Assembly (NCBI GenBank): GCA_945273835.1
Contig: CALYPL010000003.1
Location: 62,001 to 126,000, forward strand
DNA from: an uncultured Dysgonomonas sp.
GTDB taxonomy: Bacteria; Bacteroidota; Bacteroidia; Bacteroidales; Dysgonomonadaceae
Direction of reading: 5' to 3'
Length of the DNA: 64,000 nucleotides
Shown: positions 36,386 through 45,944 of the stretch, piece after piece
How positions within the stretch are numbered: the stretch's first letter is position 1
How the letters are laid out: every line of letters starts with the position of its first letter
Made by a program: the position numbers and the translations under genes
The notes under the pieces: generated by a model
Told to the model about the DNA's origin: nothing
The model's input: only the letters and a program-made list of their open reading frames with translations
The model's database searches: none

Positions 36386-37561
36386 ATGAAAAAATTAATA
36401 ATTTCAGGTCTGTTCATGCTCAGCACCGCACTCCTATCGGCTCAAGGTGAATATAATTATACCATCGAAGGGCAGATTACTGATATAAAAGACGGAACAA
36501 AAATTGAATTGCAAGGCGAAGTTGGAACTGATTTATCTGAAAAGGACATTATTAATAATGGAAAATTCAGCTTTAGATTTCATCAAATATCGGACGATAC
36601 AATACCTGTTTATTTAACTGTTTATGACAACGAAATAGCCCTTCCCAAACGTAGATTATGGGTAGCTCCACAATGCAAAACTTTTATTACGGGTAATGGA
36701 TACGAAACTGAAATCTGGAATGTAGAGAATAGCCTGCCAATACAAATTGAAGAAAACCGGTATATTGCCGCAAGCCGCGATGAGTTGAAGCAATTACAGA
36801 ATTATACCATTGAAGCGTCGAGGATAAGCAAGCAAATAAGTGATAAAGGATTATCTAAAGATGAATGGCAAAGATTGCAAAGCCGGCTGCTACTTATCCG
36901 AGACAGTGCCATAATATTGGTAAACAACTCATTCAATCAAGAATTGGCTATTATGAGAACTGCTGAAAACGAGCAGGTGCTGATGGAAAAACTAATGGGA
37001 TATTCAATCTTTTTCATACAAACAGCACAGTATAAAGAATTAGTTCAGTTTCGACAGTTTTTCAATACACTACCCAAGAATATCATAAATTCGCGCTTAG
37101 CCGCCGAAATCAAAAAAGGATTAAACCCTGTGGCTACTGACTTGATCGGAGAACCTGCTTTCGACAAAACTTTGCCCGATATGGATGGCAATAAGCATAC
37201 AATAGCTGAATTCAGGGGTAAATTTTTACTTCTCGACTTTTGGGCTTCGTGGTGCGGACCTTGTATGAAAGCTGTTCCCGAAGTAAAAAAAGCACACGAG
37301 ATTTATAAAGATAAGCTGACGATTGCCGGAATAAATCTGGACGAGCGTGACGCTGATTGGTTGCAAGCATCTCAACGTCACGGCATCACATGGCAGAACC
37401 TGCATGATGCGGGAGGATTCGGCAAAAGCCTGCATAAGCAATACCAAGGCAGCAGTATACCCTACTATGTACTCATATCGCCCGAAGGAACCATACTCGA
37501 TATTTGGGCAGGCTACCTTCCGGGCGATTTGCTTAAACGTTTAGAAGCCTATATAAAATAG
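36386..37561 (+). CDS. exported TlpA-like thioredoxin with N-terminal DUF4369-type domain
   Basis: A 391-aa periplasmic protein. Signal peptide ends near LLSAQ. The N-terminal beta domain (about residues 22-115) looks like DUF4369, common in Bacteroidota; a helical linker follows (about 125-235). The C-terminal thioredoxin domain (about 250-391) has the redox motif WASWCGPCMKAVPEV and the cis-Pro segment SSIPYYVLI. It should act in periplasmic disulfide reduction; the partner is unknown. A terminator overlaps the stop codon. Confidence 0.9.
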   Translation: MKKLIISGLFMLSTALLSAQGEYNYTIEGQITDIKDGTKIELQGEVGTDLSEKDIINNGKFSFRFHQISDDTIPVYLTVYDNEIALPKRRLWVAPQCKTFITGNGYETEIWNVENSLPIQIEENRYIAASRDELKQLQNYTIEASRISKQISDKGLSKDEWQRLQSRLLLIRDSAIILVNNSFNQELAIMRTAENEQVLMEKLMGYSIFFIQTAQYKELVQFRQFFNTLPKNIINSRLAAEIKKGLNPVATDLIGEPAFDKTLPDMDGNKHTIAEFRGKFLLLDFWASWCGPCMKAVPEVKKAHEIYKDKLTIAGINLDERDADWLQASQRHGITWQNLHDAGGFGKSLHKQYQGSSIPYYVLISPEGTILDIWAGYLPGDLLKRLEAYIK

Positions 37562-37575
37562 GCTTCTAACTTTTT
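37541..37575 (+). terminator. intrinsic terminator overlapping the end of the thioredoxin-like gene
   Basis: Perfect 12-bp stem (37541-37552 with 37558-37569), 5-nt loop, then T5. The 3' arm begins at the stop codon. Confidence 0.75.
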
Positions 37576-37586
37576 ATATCATCAGA

Positions 37587-40500
37587 TTATTGTTTTTTAA
37601 TCCATTCACGCGCATTCACAAAAGCCTCTATCCATGGCGTGATATCATCTTTCCGATGTTCAAACGGATAATAAGCATTCTGCCAAGGGAATAACGATCT
37701 TTCTAAGTGTGGCATAATCACCAGATGGCGACCGTCATCCGAAACCACCGCAGCCGTGTCGTAGTCCGAACCGTTCGGATTGGCAGGATATTCACTATAT
37801 AAATACTTAGCCACGATGTTGTAATTGCTCTCCGCTTCGGGCAATCTGAAACGTCCCTCGCCATGCGCCAACCATACACCCAGTTTACTGCCCGACAATG
37901 AGCCGAACATCACCGATTTATTTTCGGGTATAACAAGGCTTACGTATGATGACTCGAATTTGTGCGAAACATTGCGTTCCATCACAGGTTTCTGAACTCT
38001 ATCGGGATAAACCAAACCAAGCTCCATCATCAGCTGGCAACCGTTGCAAACGCCAAGACTCAACGTATCGGGACGAGCATAAAAACGTTTCAAAGCCTCT
38101 TTGGCCCGCTCGTTGAACATGAAACTTCCTGCCCAGCCTTTAGCAGATCCCAATACATCGGAATTTGAAAATCCTCCACAGAAAACAATCAGATTCACAT
38201 CCTCAAGCGTTTCACGTCCGCTGACAAGATCGGTCATGTGCACATCTTTCACATCAAAACCCGCAAGGTATAATGAATATGCCATTTCACGCTCGCCGTT
38301 TGTACCTTTTTCGCGAATGATTGCCGCCTTAATACCTGTCGGAGTTTTGCGGTCGGGGTCAATACCATATTGGGCGAAACGTCCTGTAAAGTTGGTGTTG
38401 AACTTAAACTGTAAAGGCTGTTTTTTGTAATTATCGAAACGTTCCTGAGCCTGTTTCTCTCCGCTCTGTTTGCGGTCGAGCAGATAAGACGGTTCAAACC
38501 ACACATCACGCAAAGCGTCTATATCAAATTCTTTTACAAAACTGTCTTTCTGAATAATCAGTTTACGATCTTCGATAGGGCGTGCCACGATGCCGAATCC
38601 TACCTCATAATCCTCAAGCACCTTTTCAACAAGATGATGGTGTTTTACCTGAATGAGAATACCCGGATTTTCGGAGAATAATATTTTAATCAAATCCGTA
38701 TGATGAAGTTTATCGAGGCGAGCCTCAAGACCTCCTTGCGGATTGGCAAAACACATTTCGAGCATAGCTGTGACCAGTCCACCTGCGGATATATCGTGTC
38801 CGGCGATGACAAGACCACGGTTGATAAGTTCCTGCACGGCGTTGAAAGCATTCTTAAAATATTCGCTGTCGGTAACCGTTGGCACCTCCTCGCCCAATTT
38901 ACCCATAGTCTGAGCAAAGGCAGAACCTCCCAGTTTGAAGGTATCGAACGAGAAATCAATATAATACAGATATGTACCTTTTATATAGGCGAGATTTGGA
39001 GAAACAATTTTACGGATGTTTTTAACTTCGCCCGCCGCCGATATAATGACCGTTCCGGGAGAATAAACCTTCTCGTCTCCGTATTTCTGCGTCATCGAAA
39101 GCGAGTCTTTACCGGTCGGGATATTGATACCCAATTCGCATGCAAAGTCGGAACATGCCTCAACGGCTTTATATAAGCGAGCATCTTCGCCCGGATTCTT
39201 ACAAGGCCACATCCAGTTTGCACTGAGCGAAACGCTCTGCAAGCCGTCAGCCAACGGAGCAAACACAAGATTGGTAAGCGATTCGGCAATGGCAAGTACG
39301 GATCCTGCGGCAGGATCGACCAAAGCCGCCTGCGGAGCATGACCGATTGAAGTGGCGATACCCGCCCGTCCTTTGTAATCGAGAGCCACAGCACCAAGAT
39401 CGCTCAATGGCAACTGAATTTCTCCTTGGGTCTGCTGGCGTGCCACTTTACCCGTTACCGAACGGTCTACTTTGTTCGTAAGCCAGTCTTTACAAGCCAC
39501 AGCCTCAAGACTAAGCACATTTTTTATATATTCTTCGAGGTTAGACAAATCATATTCGGGATTTGCGTATGTTTCTTCAACCGTGTTGTCACGCATCACG
39601 GTACGTGGGGCTTTGCCGAAAAAATCTTCGAGTTTCAGATCAATCGGACGTTTGCCGTCGGCTTGTTCAAACACAAACTTCATGTCGTTGGTTGTCTCGC
39701 CTACCACATACATTGGGGAACGTTCTCGCTTGGCGATACGCTCTATACGATCAATGGCTTCTTTGCCCACGAGCAAACCCATACGTTCCTGACTTTCGTT
39801 TCCGATTATTTCTTTTGCCGAAAGTGTGGGGTCTCCCACAGGCAATTTATCCATTTCTATTTTACCTCCGGTGGCTTCTACCAACTCCGACAAGCAGTTC
39901 AGATGTCCGCCTGCACCATGATCGTGGATGGAGACAATCGGGTTATTGTCTGATTCGGCTAATGCACGAATGACGTTAGCCACACGTTTTTGCATTTCGG
40001 GGTTGGCACGTTGCACGGCATTGAGTTCGATACCGCTTGAGTACTGTCCTGTATCGACTGACGAAACTGCTCCGCCTCCCATCCCGATCAGGTAATTATC
40101 GCCGCCAAGCAATACCACCTTTTCGCCCGGTTCGGGTTCGCCTTTCAGCGCATCACGTTTATTTGCAAATCCTACTCCTCCGGCAAGCATTATCACTTTA
40201 TCGTAAGCAAATTTCTTGCGGTTTTCTTCATGCTCGAATGTCAGTAGCGAACCGCAGATCAGCGGTTGTCCAAAATGATTTCCGAAGGCAGAAGCTCCGT
40301 TCGATGCTTTTATCAGTATTTCTTCGGGGGTCTGGTACAACCATTTTCGTTCCGCCATGTTGTTTTCCCATGCCCTACCCTTTTTAGTACGTGGGTATGA
40401 TGTCATGTAGACGGCTGTTCCGGCAATCGGCAACGAGGCTTTACCCCCGCCCAGTCGGTCACGGATCTCACCACCCGAACCTGTCGCCGCACCGTTAAAT

Positions 40501-41270
40501 GGTTCAACGGTTGTAGGGAAGTTATGGGTTTCGGCTTTGAGGGAGATAACTGATTCGATGGGTTTTATGTTGAAATAGCTTGGTTTGTCGCCTTCGGTGG
40601 GTGCAAATTGTTCTATTTCGGGACCTTGACTGAAGGCTACATTGTCTTTATAGGCTGATACTAATTTATTGGGATTGACTTGCGATGTCTTTTTTATGAG
40701 TTTGAACAGGGAGCTTTCTTTTTCTTCTCCGTCTATAATGAAGACACCGTTGAATATCTTGTGACGGCAATGTTCGGAATTGACTTGCGAGAAACCGAAT
40801 ACTTCGCTGTCGGTGAGCTTGCGTCCTAATTTTTTGCTTACATCTTCAAGATAAAGGATTTCTTCGGCACTCAAGGCCAACCCTTCCTGTTGGTTGTAGG
40901 CAGCAATATCGTCAATCTCCACGATTGGTGCAGGTTGTCTGTCGATTGTGAAGATATCCTGATTAAGTCCGTCATACACACGTTGCAACATCGGATCGTG
41001 CGCCGCATCTTTGCTGTCAACTCTAAAAAATTCCTCTATACGGATTATGCCTTCTACACCCATATTCTGAGTGATTTCAACGGCATTGGTACTCCACGGT
41101 GTAACCATTTCGCGGCGGGGACCGATGTAAATGCCTGCCAGTGTTTTATCAGGCAATAGTTCTGCTCCGCTGAATGCCCATGTCAGGCGATGGATGGATT
41201 CGTTACTGAGGTTTGATGTAGTCTGAACGGCAATGATGTTCTTCTGGGAGGTCTGAAAGAAAGAAACCAT
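37587..41270 (-). CDS. purL: phosphoribosylformylglycinamidine synthase, single-chain
   Basis: A 1227-aa large-type FGAM synthase (purine step 4), combining the synthetase and glutamine amidotransferase parts. Seen in order: FGAM linker domain FGFSQVNSEHCRHKIFNG (about residue 157-174), the GGGKASLPIAGTAVYM and HDHGAGGHLNCLSEL regions of the ATP-grasp-like synthetase, and the class I amidotransferase with nucleophile Cys in LGVCNGCQLM and LAHGEGRF / MPHLERSLFPWQ near the end. It is not split into PurL/PurQ/PurS. Stands alone, convergent with the thioredoxin-like gene. Confidence 0.97.
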   Translation of the reverse strand: MVSFFQTSQKNIIAVQTTSNLSNESIHRLTWAFSGAELLPDKTLAGIYIGPRREMVTPWSTNAVEITQNMGVEGIIRIEEFFRVDSKDAAHDPMLQRVYDGLNQDIFTIDRQPAPIVEIDDIAAYNQQEGLALSAEEILYLEDVSKKLGRKLTDSEVFGFSQVNSEHCRHKIFNGVFIIDGEEKESSLFKLIKKTSQVNPNKLVSAYKDNVAFSQGPEIEQFAPTEGDKPSYFNIKPIESVISLKAETHNFPTTVEPFNGAATGSGGEIRDRLGGGKASLPIAGTAVYMTSYPRTKKGRAWENNMAERKWLYQTPEEILIKASNGASAFGNHFGQPLICGSLLTFEHEENRKKFAYDKVIMLAGGVGFANKRDALKGEPEPGEKVVLLGGDNYLIGMGGGAVSSVDTGQYSSGIELNAVQRANPEMQKRVANVIRALAESDNNPIVSIHDHGAGGHLNCLSELVEATGGKIEMDKLPVGDPTLSAKEIIGNESQERMGLLVGKEAIDRIERIAKRERSPMYVVGETTNDMKFVFEQADGKRPIDLKLEDFFGKAPRTVMRDNTVEETYANPEYDLSNLEEYIKNVLSLEAVACKDWLTNKVDRSVTGKVARQQTQGEIQLPLSDLGAVALDYKGRAGIATSIGHAPQAALVDPAAGSVLAIAESLTNLVFAPLADGLQSVSLSANWMWPCKNPGEDARLYKAVEACSDFACELGINIPTGKDSLSMTQKYGDEKVYSPGTVIISAAGEVKNIRKIVSPNLAYIKGTYLYYIDFSFDTFKLGGSAFAQTMGKLGEEVPTVTDSEYFKNAFNAVQELINRGLVIAGHDISAGGLVTAMLEMCFANPQGGLEARLDKLHHTDLIKILFSENPGILIQVKHHHLVEKVLEDYEVGFGIVARPIEDRKLIIQKDSFVKEFDIDALRDVWFEPSYLLDRKQSGEKQAQERFDNYKKQPLQFKFNTNFTGRFAQYGIDPDRKTPTGIKAAIIREKGTNGEREMAYSLYLAGFDVKDVHMTDLVSGRETLEDVNLIVFCGGFSNSDVLGSAKGWAGSFMFNERAKEALKRFYARPDTLSLGVCNGCQLMMELGLVYPDRVQKPVMERNVSHKFESSYVSLVIPENKSVMFGSLSGSKLGVWLAHGEGRFRLPEAESNYNIVAKYLYSEYPANPNGSDYDTAAVVSDDGRHLVIMPHLERSLFPWQNAYYPFEHRKDDITPWIEAFVNAREWIKKQ

Positions 41271-41600
41271 ACTGTTTGTTATTATATAATAAGCTATTTA
41301 TAATAGGTAAGCAAAGGTAATGATTTTTGTGGCAAATAGTGCATTTTATTATACGTTTGACATTTTTTTTAGAATTGCTTTCTAATCGGTTATCGGCATG
41401 TGGGTTAGTATAAAAATCGGTTGGTTAGCGTGTTGCTTTGCGTTCCATTTTATGAGTGTAAATGCCGATTAGGTTGTGGCTGTTTACGGTATTGGTAAAG
41501 GTGTGATTTATTGTATTCCGACATTTAACTAAACGGTCAGAACTTAATGATTAAAAGTTTGTTAATCAATATATATAGAATTAATATTAATTATTGTATC
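41271..41600. other. 330-bp intergenic region between purL and the YegP gene
   Basis: Holds the purL -7 box (41312-41319). The rest has no ORF or clear structure. The YegP gene's promoter is not obvious. Confidence 0.4.
41312..41319 (-). promoter_or_regulatory. Bacteroidota -7 box for purL (TACCTTTG)
   Basis: Exact TAnnTTTG on the minus strand, 41 nt upstream of the purL start codon. Confidence 0.5.
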
Positions 41601-41939
41601 ATGGGTAAATTTGAAATCTCTTTACGTAAAAACGGAGAATATCAATTCACGCTGAAAGCAGGAAACGGTCAGGTAATACTTGTCAGCGAAAGCTACACTA
41701 CTAAGGCTTCATGCAAAAACGGTATCGAATCTGTTAAAAAGAATGCGACCGATGATGCGCGCTTTGAAAAGAAAGTTAGCCAAAACGGTAAACCTTATTT
41801 TGAACTTAAGGCCGGAAATAATCAGATTATTGGTGTTAGTGAGCTTTACGAGAGTGAAGCCAGTTGCAAAAATGGTATCGAATCTGTAAAAAAGAACGCG
41901 CCTGAAGCACAAATTATAGATCTTACTGAAGAAAAGTAA
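41601..41939 (+). CDS. YegP-family protein (two DUF1508 repeats)
   Basis: A 112-aa protein with two tandem DUF1508 units of about 48 residues: FEISLRKNGEYQFTLKAGNG... and FEKKVSQNGKPYFELKAGNN..., each ending in SCKNGIESVKKNA. An in-frame ATG at 41547 would add 18 residues; MGKFEIS at 41601 is the family's usual start. YegP-type proteins are small and of unknown function. Confidence 0.92.
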   Translation: MGKFEISLRKNGEYQFTLKAGNGQVILVSESYTTKASCKNGIESVKKNATDDARFEKKVSQNGKPYFELKAGNNQIIGVSELYESEASCKNGIESVKKNAPEAQIIDLTEEK

Positions 41940-41959
41940 AGGCACGTTTTTTTACATGG

Positions 41960-41992
41960 AAAAGGCAATAATCTATCGGTTATTGCTTTTTT
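41960..41992 (+). terminator. intrinsic terminator of the YegP gene
   Basis: AAAAGGCAATAA (41960-41971) pairs with TTATTGCTTTTT (41980-41991) with one G-T, 8-nt loop and T6. Confidence 0.7.
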
Positions 41993-41997
41993 GTGTA

Positions 41998-42780
41998 TCA
42001 GAGCCGATAATTCTCCGATACTTCAAAACGTGTCCCCATCGCTCCTGCTCTTTCATAGATGCTTTTGGCACGGGCGTTATCGCCGTAAATCCACGAAGCG
42101 CAATCTGTCAGTACTACCATCTTAGCGGCAAGTGCCGGCCTGTTTATAAGAATATCGTTGAGCGAGTTGGCTACACAAATATCGCCCGCCTCGCCTACCA
42201 GAATCACACGGTCGAATCTTTCAAGCCTGTCAAGCAAAGAAGTATTCAGTGCTGTTTCAGGCTCATCTTCCCATTCCACTGATGCTTTAAAGATGCTGTA
42301 ATGTTCGGTAGATTGTGCTTGTCCTTTGAAGAAGAGATCGTAAGCCCGCCCGGTATTCAAAGTCCAGTCTACAATGCTGTCCATAATCACTTTGTCGATA
42401 GCCCATCCCTCAGTGCCTGACACACAGTGTCTGGGCCAGATTGTGCAAACTTCGCCCGCCAGTTCCAACCGTTCGAGGTATGGCAAGGCTTTTTTTGCGT
42501 TATATTGGGGCAACCAGCGTTCTGTGCGGACATCTTCGGCTGTAATGGTCGAAAACAGTTCGGGCATTTCGCCTTCTGCATTCCTCCAATAAATCTGGTT
42601 GGCTATATGAACGGGCTGATGTGAATCGAGTGTCAGCGCAATATAATCTATCGCATCGCTGTTTTCTCTCACAAACGTGGCTATGCGCCAAACATCTTCA
42701 TCTGCTTTATTGACTGCTAAAGCTCCATCGGGGCGTGTGAAATCGTTTTGTAAGTCAATAGCAAGAATGGCGGTTTTCAT
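41998..42780 (-). CDS. isochorismatase-fold cysteine hydrolase, nicotinamidase-like
   Basis: A 260-aa hydrolase. The catalytic Asp sits in AILAIDLQNDF, metal-binding residues in LTLDSHQPVHIA (Asp-x-His...His), the nicotinamidase-like WPRHCVSGTEGW block follows, a Lys lies in FFKGQAQSTEHYS, and the nucleophile Cys is in EAGDICVANS. This set matches nicotinamidase (nicotinamide to nicotinate, NAD salvage) better than isochorismatase. It is longer than a typical PncA, so the substrate is left open. Confidence 0.8.
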   Translation of the reverse strand: MKTAILAIDLQNDFTRPDGALAVNKADEDVWRIATFVRENSDAIDYIALTLDSHQPVHIANQIYWRNAEGEMPELFSTITAEDVRTERWLPQYNAKKALPYLERLELAGEVCTIWPRHCVSGTEGWAIDKVIMDSIVDWTLNTGRAYDLFFKGQAQSTEHYSIFKASVEWEDEPETALNTSLLDRLERFDRVILVGEAGDICVANSLNDILINRPALAAKMVVLTDCASWIYGDNARAKSIYERAGAMGTRFEVSENYRL

Positions 42781-42826
42781 ATTTATTGATGATTATTTTT
42801 TAAGTTTATTCAAGAAGTATATTTCA

Positions 42827-42857
42827 CAAATATACATGTTTAGTTTAAGCATGCAAT
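42827..42857 (-). promoter_or_regulatory. promoter of the nicotinamidase-like gene (-33 ATTG, -7 TATATTTG)
   Basis: Minus strand: ATTG (42854-42857), 19-nt spacer, TATATTTG (42827-42834), an exact -7 match 46 nt from the start codon. Confidence 0.55.
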
Positions 42858-42891
42858 TGGAGGGATGACAACAATTGATGATTTAACCTCT

Positions 42892-42910
42892 ATTAGTTTT
42901 TTTAACTAAT
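42892..42910. repeat. 7-bp inverted repeat upstream of the UDP-sugar dehydrogenase
   Basis: ATTAGTT (42892-42898) and AACTAAT (42904-42910) flank five T. It lies 58 nt before the start codon, near a weak -7-like TACCTTTA at 42922, so it may be an operator. Confidence 0.35.
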
Positions 42911-42967
42911 GATTAAAATATTACCTTTACAGCCTAAGTTTTATACAAACAAACTAAATAGCAATCA

Positions 42968-44284
42968 ATGAAGATAGCAATTGTAGGAACGGGATACGTG
43001 GGTCTGGTAACCGGAACATGTTTTGCCGAAATGGGTACGGAGGTATTCTGTGTTGACATTGACAGGAAGAAAATAGAGAACTTGAAAAATGGTATTATCC
43101 CGATATTCGAGCCGGGACTGGATGAGATGGTGGAGCGTAACCACAAAGCCGGTCGTCTGCAATTTACTACTGACCTTGCCTCTATCATTAATGAGGTAGA
43201 CATCGTTTTTTCGGCTGTGGGTACGCCTCCTGATGAGGACGGAAGTGCAGACTTAAAGTATGTGCTTGAGGTTGCCCGCACTGTGGGACAGCATCTTAAC
43301 AAATATATGGTTATTGTTACTAAAAGTACCGTTCCTGTGGGTACGGCTCAGTTGGTAAAGAAAACTATCCGTGAGGAGCTGGACAAAAGAGGTTTGACTG
43401 ATCACGAGTTTGACGTAGCTTCAAACCCCGAATTTCTTAAAGAAGGTGCTGCTATTTCGGACTTCATGCACCCCGATCGTGTGGTTATCGGCATCGAGTC
43501 GGAAAAAGCGGAAGCCATGATGGCTAAATTGTACAAACCTTTCACGCTCAATAATTATCCGATTATCTACACCGATATACCTTCGGCTGAAATGATAAAG
43601 TATGCTGCGAATGCGATGCTTGCCACACGCATCAGTTTTATGAATGATATAGCCAATCTTTGCGAGATTGTGGGGGCTGACGTCAACATGGTACGTAAAG
43701 GCATCGGGTCTGATGCCCGCATCGGCTCTAAGTTTCTTTATGCGGGTTGCGGCTACGGAGGCAGCTGTTTTCCGAAAGACGTTAAGGCATTGATAAGCAC
43801 GGCTGCTAAAAAAGGTTATAACATGAGTATTCTGAATGCTGTGGAGAGTGTGAACGAGCGTCAGAAGAATATTCTTTTCGACAAATTGATGAAGTATTAC
43901 AACGGCAACATCGAGGGCAAGGTTATTGCTATCTGGGGGCTGGCCTTTAAACCTAAAACTGACGATATGCGCGAAGCTCCTTCGCTCGTACTGATCAACA
44001 AGATATTAAAGGCAGGTGGTCAGGTAAGGGTTTATGATCCTGTGGCGATGGAAGAGACTGAACGCCGTATAGGTAAAACTGTTATTTACGCAAAGGATAT
44101 TTATGATGCTACGCTTGATGCTGATGCTATATTAATGGTGACTGAATGGAACGAATTCAGGCTGCCGGCTTGGGAGGTTATCAGAAAGACTATGAAAAAA
44201 GCTGTTGTGTTTGACGGACGAAACATCTACAACCGTCAGGAAATGAAAGATCTTGGATTCGATTATTTTGGAATTGGATTTTAA
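42968..44284 (+). CDS. UDP-glucose/GDP-mannose dehydrogenase family protein (UDP-glucose 6-dehydrogenase)
   Basis: A 438-aa four-electron sugar-nucleotide dehydrogenase of normal length. The N-terminal NAD site MKIAIVGTGYVGLVTGTCFA, the STVPVGT segment, the catalytic Cys in GCGYGGSCFPKDVKAL (about residue 262) and the C-terminal UDP-binding FKPKTDDMREAPS block are present. It makes UDP-glucuronate (or a related uronate) for surface polysaccharides, but is 34 kb from the glycan operon. Call it ugd if the substrate is UDP-glucose. Confidence 0.92.
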   Translation: MKIAIVGTGYVGLVTGTCFAEMGTEVFCVDIDRKKIENLKNGIIPIFEPGLDEMVERNHKAGRLQFTTDLASIINEVDIVFSAVGTPPDEDGSADLKYVLEVARTVGQHLNKYMVIVTKSTVPVGTAQLVKKTIREELDKRGLTDHEFDVASNPEFLKEGAAISDFMHPDRVVIGIESEKAEAMMAKLYKPFTLNNYPIIYTDIPSAEMIKYAANAMLATRISFMNDIANLCEIVGADVNMVRKGIGSDARIGSKFLYAGCGYGGSCFPKDVKALISTAAKKGYNMSILNAVESVNERQKNILFDKLMKYYNGNIEGKVIAIWGLAFKPKTDDMREAPSLVLINKILKAGGQVRVYDPVAMEETERRIGKTVIYAKDIYDATLDADAILMVTEWNEFRLPAWEVIRKTMKKAVVFDGRNIYNRQEMKDLGFDYFGIGF

Positions 44285-44314
44285 AACCCGATCAGAGAAA
44301 CAATATATTATATT

Positions 44315-44348
44315 AATCCCCTCCGTAGCGATACGAAGGGGATTTTTT
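44315..44348 (+). terminator. intrinsic terminator of the UDP-sugar dehydrogenase gene
   Basis: AATCCCCT...AGGGGATT arms form a 13-position stem with one mismatch and a 4-nt loop, followed by T6. Confidence 0.8.
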
Positions 44349-44547
44349 ATCCTCTCTTCACAGCCACCCAAAAAAAAATACAGCTCTATTTATTGAAATT
44401 ATCTTGAAATAGCGGCAGTAAATAAAAGAGAGGGTCGTACAAAAGTAAAAATGGTTTATTGATTAAAAAAAAAATTACAGACATAATTTAGTAGTCTCAA
44501 GTACCGCACATTACACTCATTTAAAATAATTTATACCTGATTATTCT

Positions 44548-44589
44548 TAGATAGTCGAAAAATATTCGTAGATAGTCAAAAAATATTCA
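44548..44589 (+). repeat. two tandem 21-bp direct repeats upstream of the XRE gene
   Basis: Units 44548-44568 and 44569-44589 are identical at 19 of 21 positions (core TAGATAGTC then AAAAATATTC). The 21-bp period equals two helical turns, so bound proteins would sit on the same DNA face. The repeats precede a TAATTTG -7-like sequence at about 44593. Confidence 0.7.
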
Positions 44590-44679
44590 TTTAATTTGTA
44601 CAACTGTCCGAAAAGTACCTCTAACAGACTTTAGGTCAGCCCTAAATGCTCGCATTATAATTAACTTAACAAACGAAAT

Positions 44680-45168
44680 ATGGCTCAAATAACTGATAAG
44701 AAAATCCATCAGGGAACGAATGTGAAAATAAGGCGTACTGTCAAAAATTACACACAAGAATATCTTGCAGAACTTATCGGTATATCACAGAAAAACCTTT
44801 CGGACATTGAAAAGCAATCCACCATCGATGATGAGATGCTGAATAAAATAGCAAAGGCTTTAGACACCGATGTTCAATGGTTTAAACTTAACGACCCCGA
44901 CAATGTCGGGCGATACAACATTACAACAATTACAAATAATTCTTCAGAGACTTCATCGCCAACCTATCAGGGGCAGTTCGGGAACGCCGAAACAAGCACA
45001 ATCATTAATAATTCGCTACACGAAATGATGAAAGTAACTGAAAAAGCATTGGCCATGCAAAGAAAAAATTTCGAGCGAGAGATGGAGTTAAAGGAAGAAA
45101 TTTTTAAATTAAAGCTTGAAAACATTTTACTCAAGCAAGATGACGAATCTTTAAAAAGGAAGAAATAA
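44680..45168 (+). CDS. XRE-family HTH protein with C-terminal coiled coil
   Basis: A 162-aa protein. An N-terminal Cro/C1-type helix-turn-helix spans about residues 12-68 (NYTQEYLAELIGISQKNLSD, then IAKALDTDVQWF). A Ser/Thr/Asn-rich linker follows, and the last 55 residues form a charged coiled coil (EMMKVTEKALAMQRKNFERE...), likely for oligomerisation. The tandem repeats upstream suggest autoregulation. Lies 7 nt before the HAD gene and may be co-transcribed with it. Target genes unknown. Confidence 0.88.
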   Translation: MAQITDKKIHQGTNVKIRRTVKNYTQEYLAELIGISQKNLSDIEKQSTIDDEMLNKIAKALDTDVQWFKLNDPDNVGRYNITTITNNSSETSSPTYQGQFGNAETSTIINNSLHEMMKVTEKALAMQRKNFEREMELKEEIFKLKLENILLKQDDESLKRKK

Positions 45169-45175
45169 ACATCCA

Positions 45176-45814
45176 ATGGTTATGAAAAATATTACATGTG
45201 CTCTCTTCGACATGGACGGCGTGATGATTGACACTGAACCACAATATGATAAATTCTGGAGGCAAGCCGGTAAAGAATATCGTACGGGAATCGACAATTT
45301 TGAAAAGATTATAAAGGGAACTACCCTTCCCAATATTCTTGCCAAATATTTCACTCACCTAAGTGATGAGGAACGTAAGAGCCTGATTAAAAGCCTTGAT
45401 GAGTTTGAACTGAACATGACTTTTGACGAGATACCGGGATCGGTGGATTTTGTGAAAAAGCTTAAAGGTGAAGGGCTGAAAGTTGGTCTTGTGACCAGCT
45501 CAACCGATAGTAAATTATTGTGTGTAAACCGCAAACTACACTTCGACAAGCTATTCGACACTGTGGTGTCGGCTACTAATGTAACGCAAGGCAAACCGAA
45601 CCCTGAATGTTATCTGCTTGCTGCTCAGCGTTTGGGGGTGTCTCCAAAAAATTGTGTGGTATTTGAAGATTCGTTCGCAGGCATAGATGCGGGAAAGTCG
45701 GCGGGAATGACTGTTATCGGGCTTTATACCACTCATCCTAAAGACGATATTGAAGCCAAACAAGTTTTGAAAGCTATACCCGATTTTACCGATTTCAATC
45801 TGTCTTCAATCTGA
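45176..45814 (+). CDS. HAD-superfamily hydrolase, beta-phosphoglucomutase/phosphatase-like
   Basis: A 212-aa HAD subfamily IA protein. Motif I is FDMDGVMIDTEPQYDKFW (nucleophile and acid/base Asp), motif II is LVTSSTD, motif III a Lys in GKPNPECY, and motif IV VFEDSFAGIDAG. A four-helix cap lies between motifs I and II. Likely a sugar-phosphate phosphatase or phosphomutase; the specific substrate is unknown. A second ATG at 45182 (MKNITC) is also possible as start. Confidence 0.88.
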   Translation: MVMKNITCALFDMDGVMIDTEPQYDKFWRQAGKEYRTGIDNFEKIIKGTTLPNILAKYFTHLSDEERKSLIKSLDEFELNMTFDEIPGSVDFVKKLKGEGLKVGLVTSSTDSKLLCVNRKLHFDKLFDTVVSATNVTQGKPNPECYLLAAQRLGVSPKNCVVFEDSFAGIDAGKSAGMTVIGLYTTHPKDDIEAKQVLKAIPDFTDFNLSSI

Positions 45815-45875
45815 TTTAACAGCTTCTGAACAGAAACAAGTGTCAACTTAACGGATAAGGTGTAGATATATAAAT

Positions 45876-45915
45876 ATAAAGGCTGCTTTCCATGAATCGG
45901 ATAAGCAGCCTTTAT
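45876..45915. terminator. bidirectional terminator between the HAD and hexokinase genes
   Basis: A 13-bp stem (45876-45888 with 45903-45915; AAGGCTGCTT / AAGCAGCCTT core) lies between the two convergent genes, T-rich on one side and A-rich on the other. Confidence 0.65.
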
Positions 45916-45944
45916 TATATTGTACTTTATAAGTCAGTGCTGTA

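Larger units (their letters stand above)
44285..44679. other. 395-bp intergenic region with terminator, tandem repeats and leader hairpin
   Basis: Holds the dehydrogenase terminator (44315-44348), two tandem 21-bp repeats (44548-44589) and a 6-bp hairpin TTTAGG/CCTAAA (44630-44646) before the XRE gene. No ORF. Confidence 0.55.
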
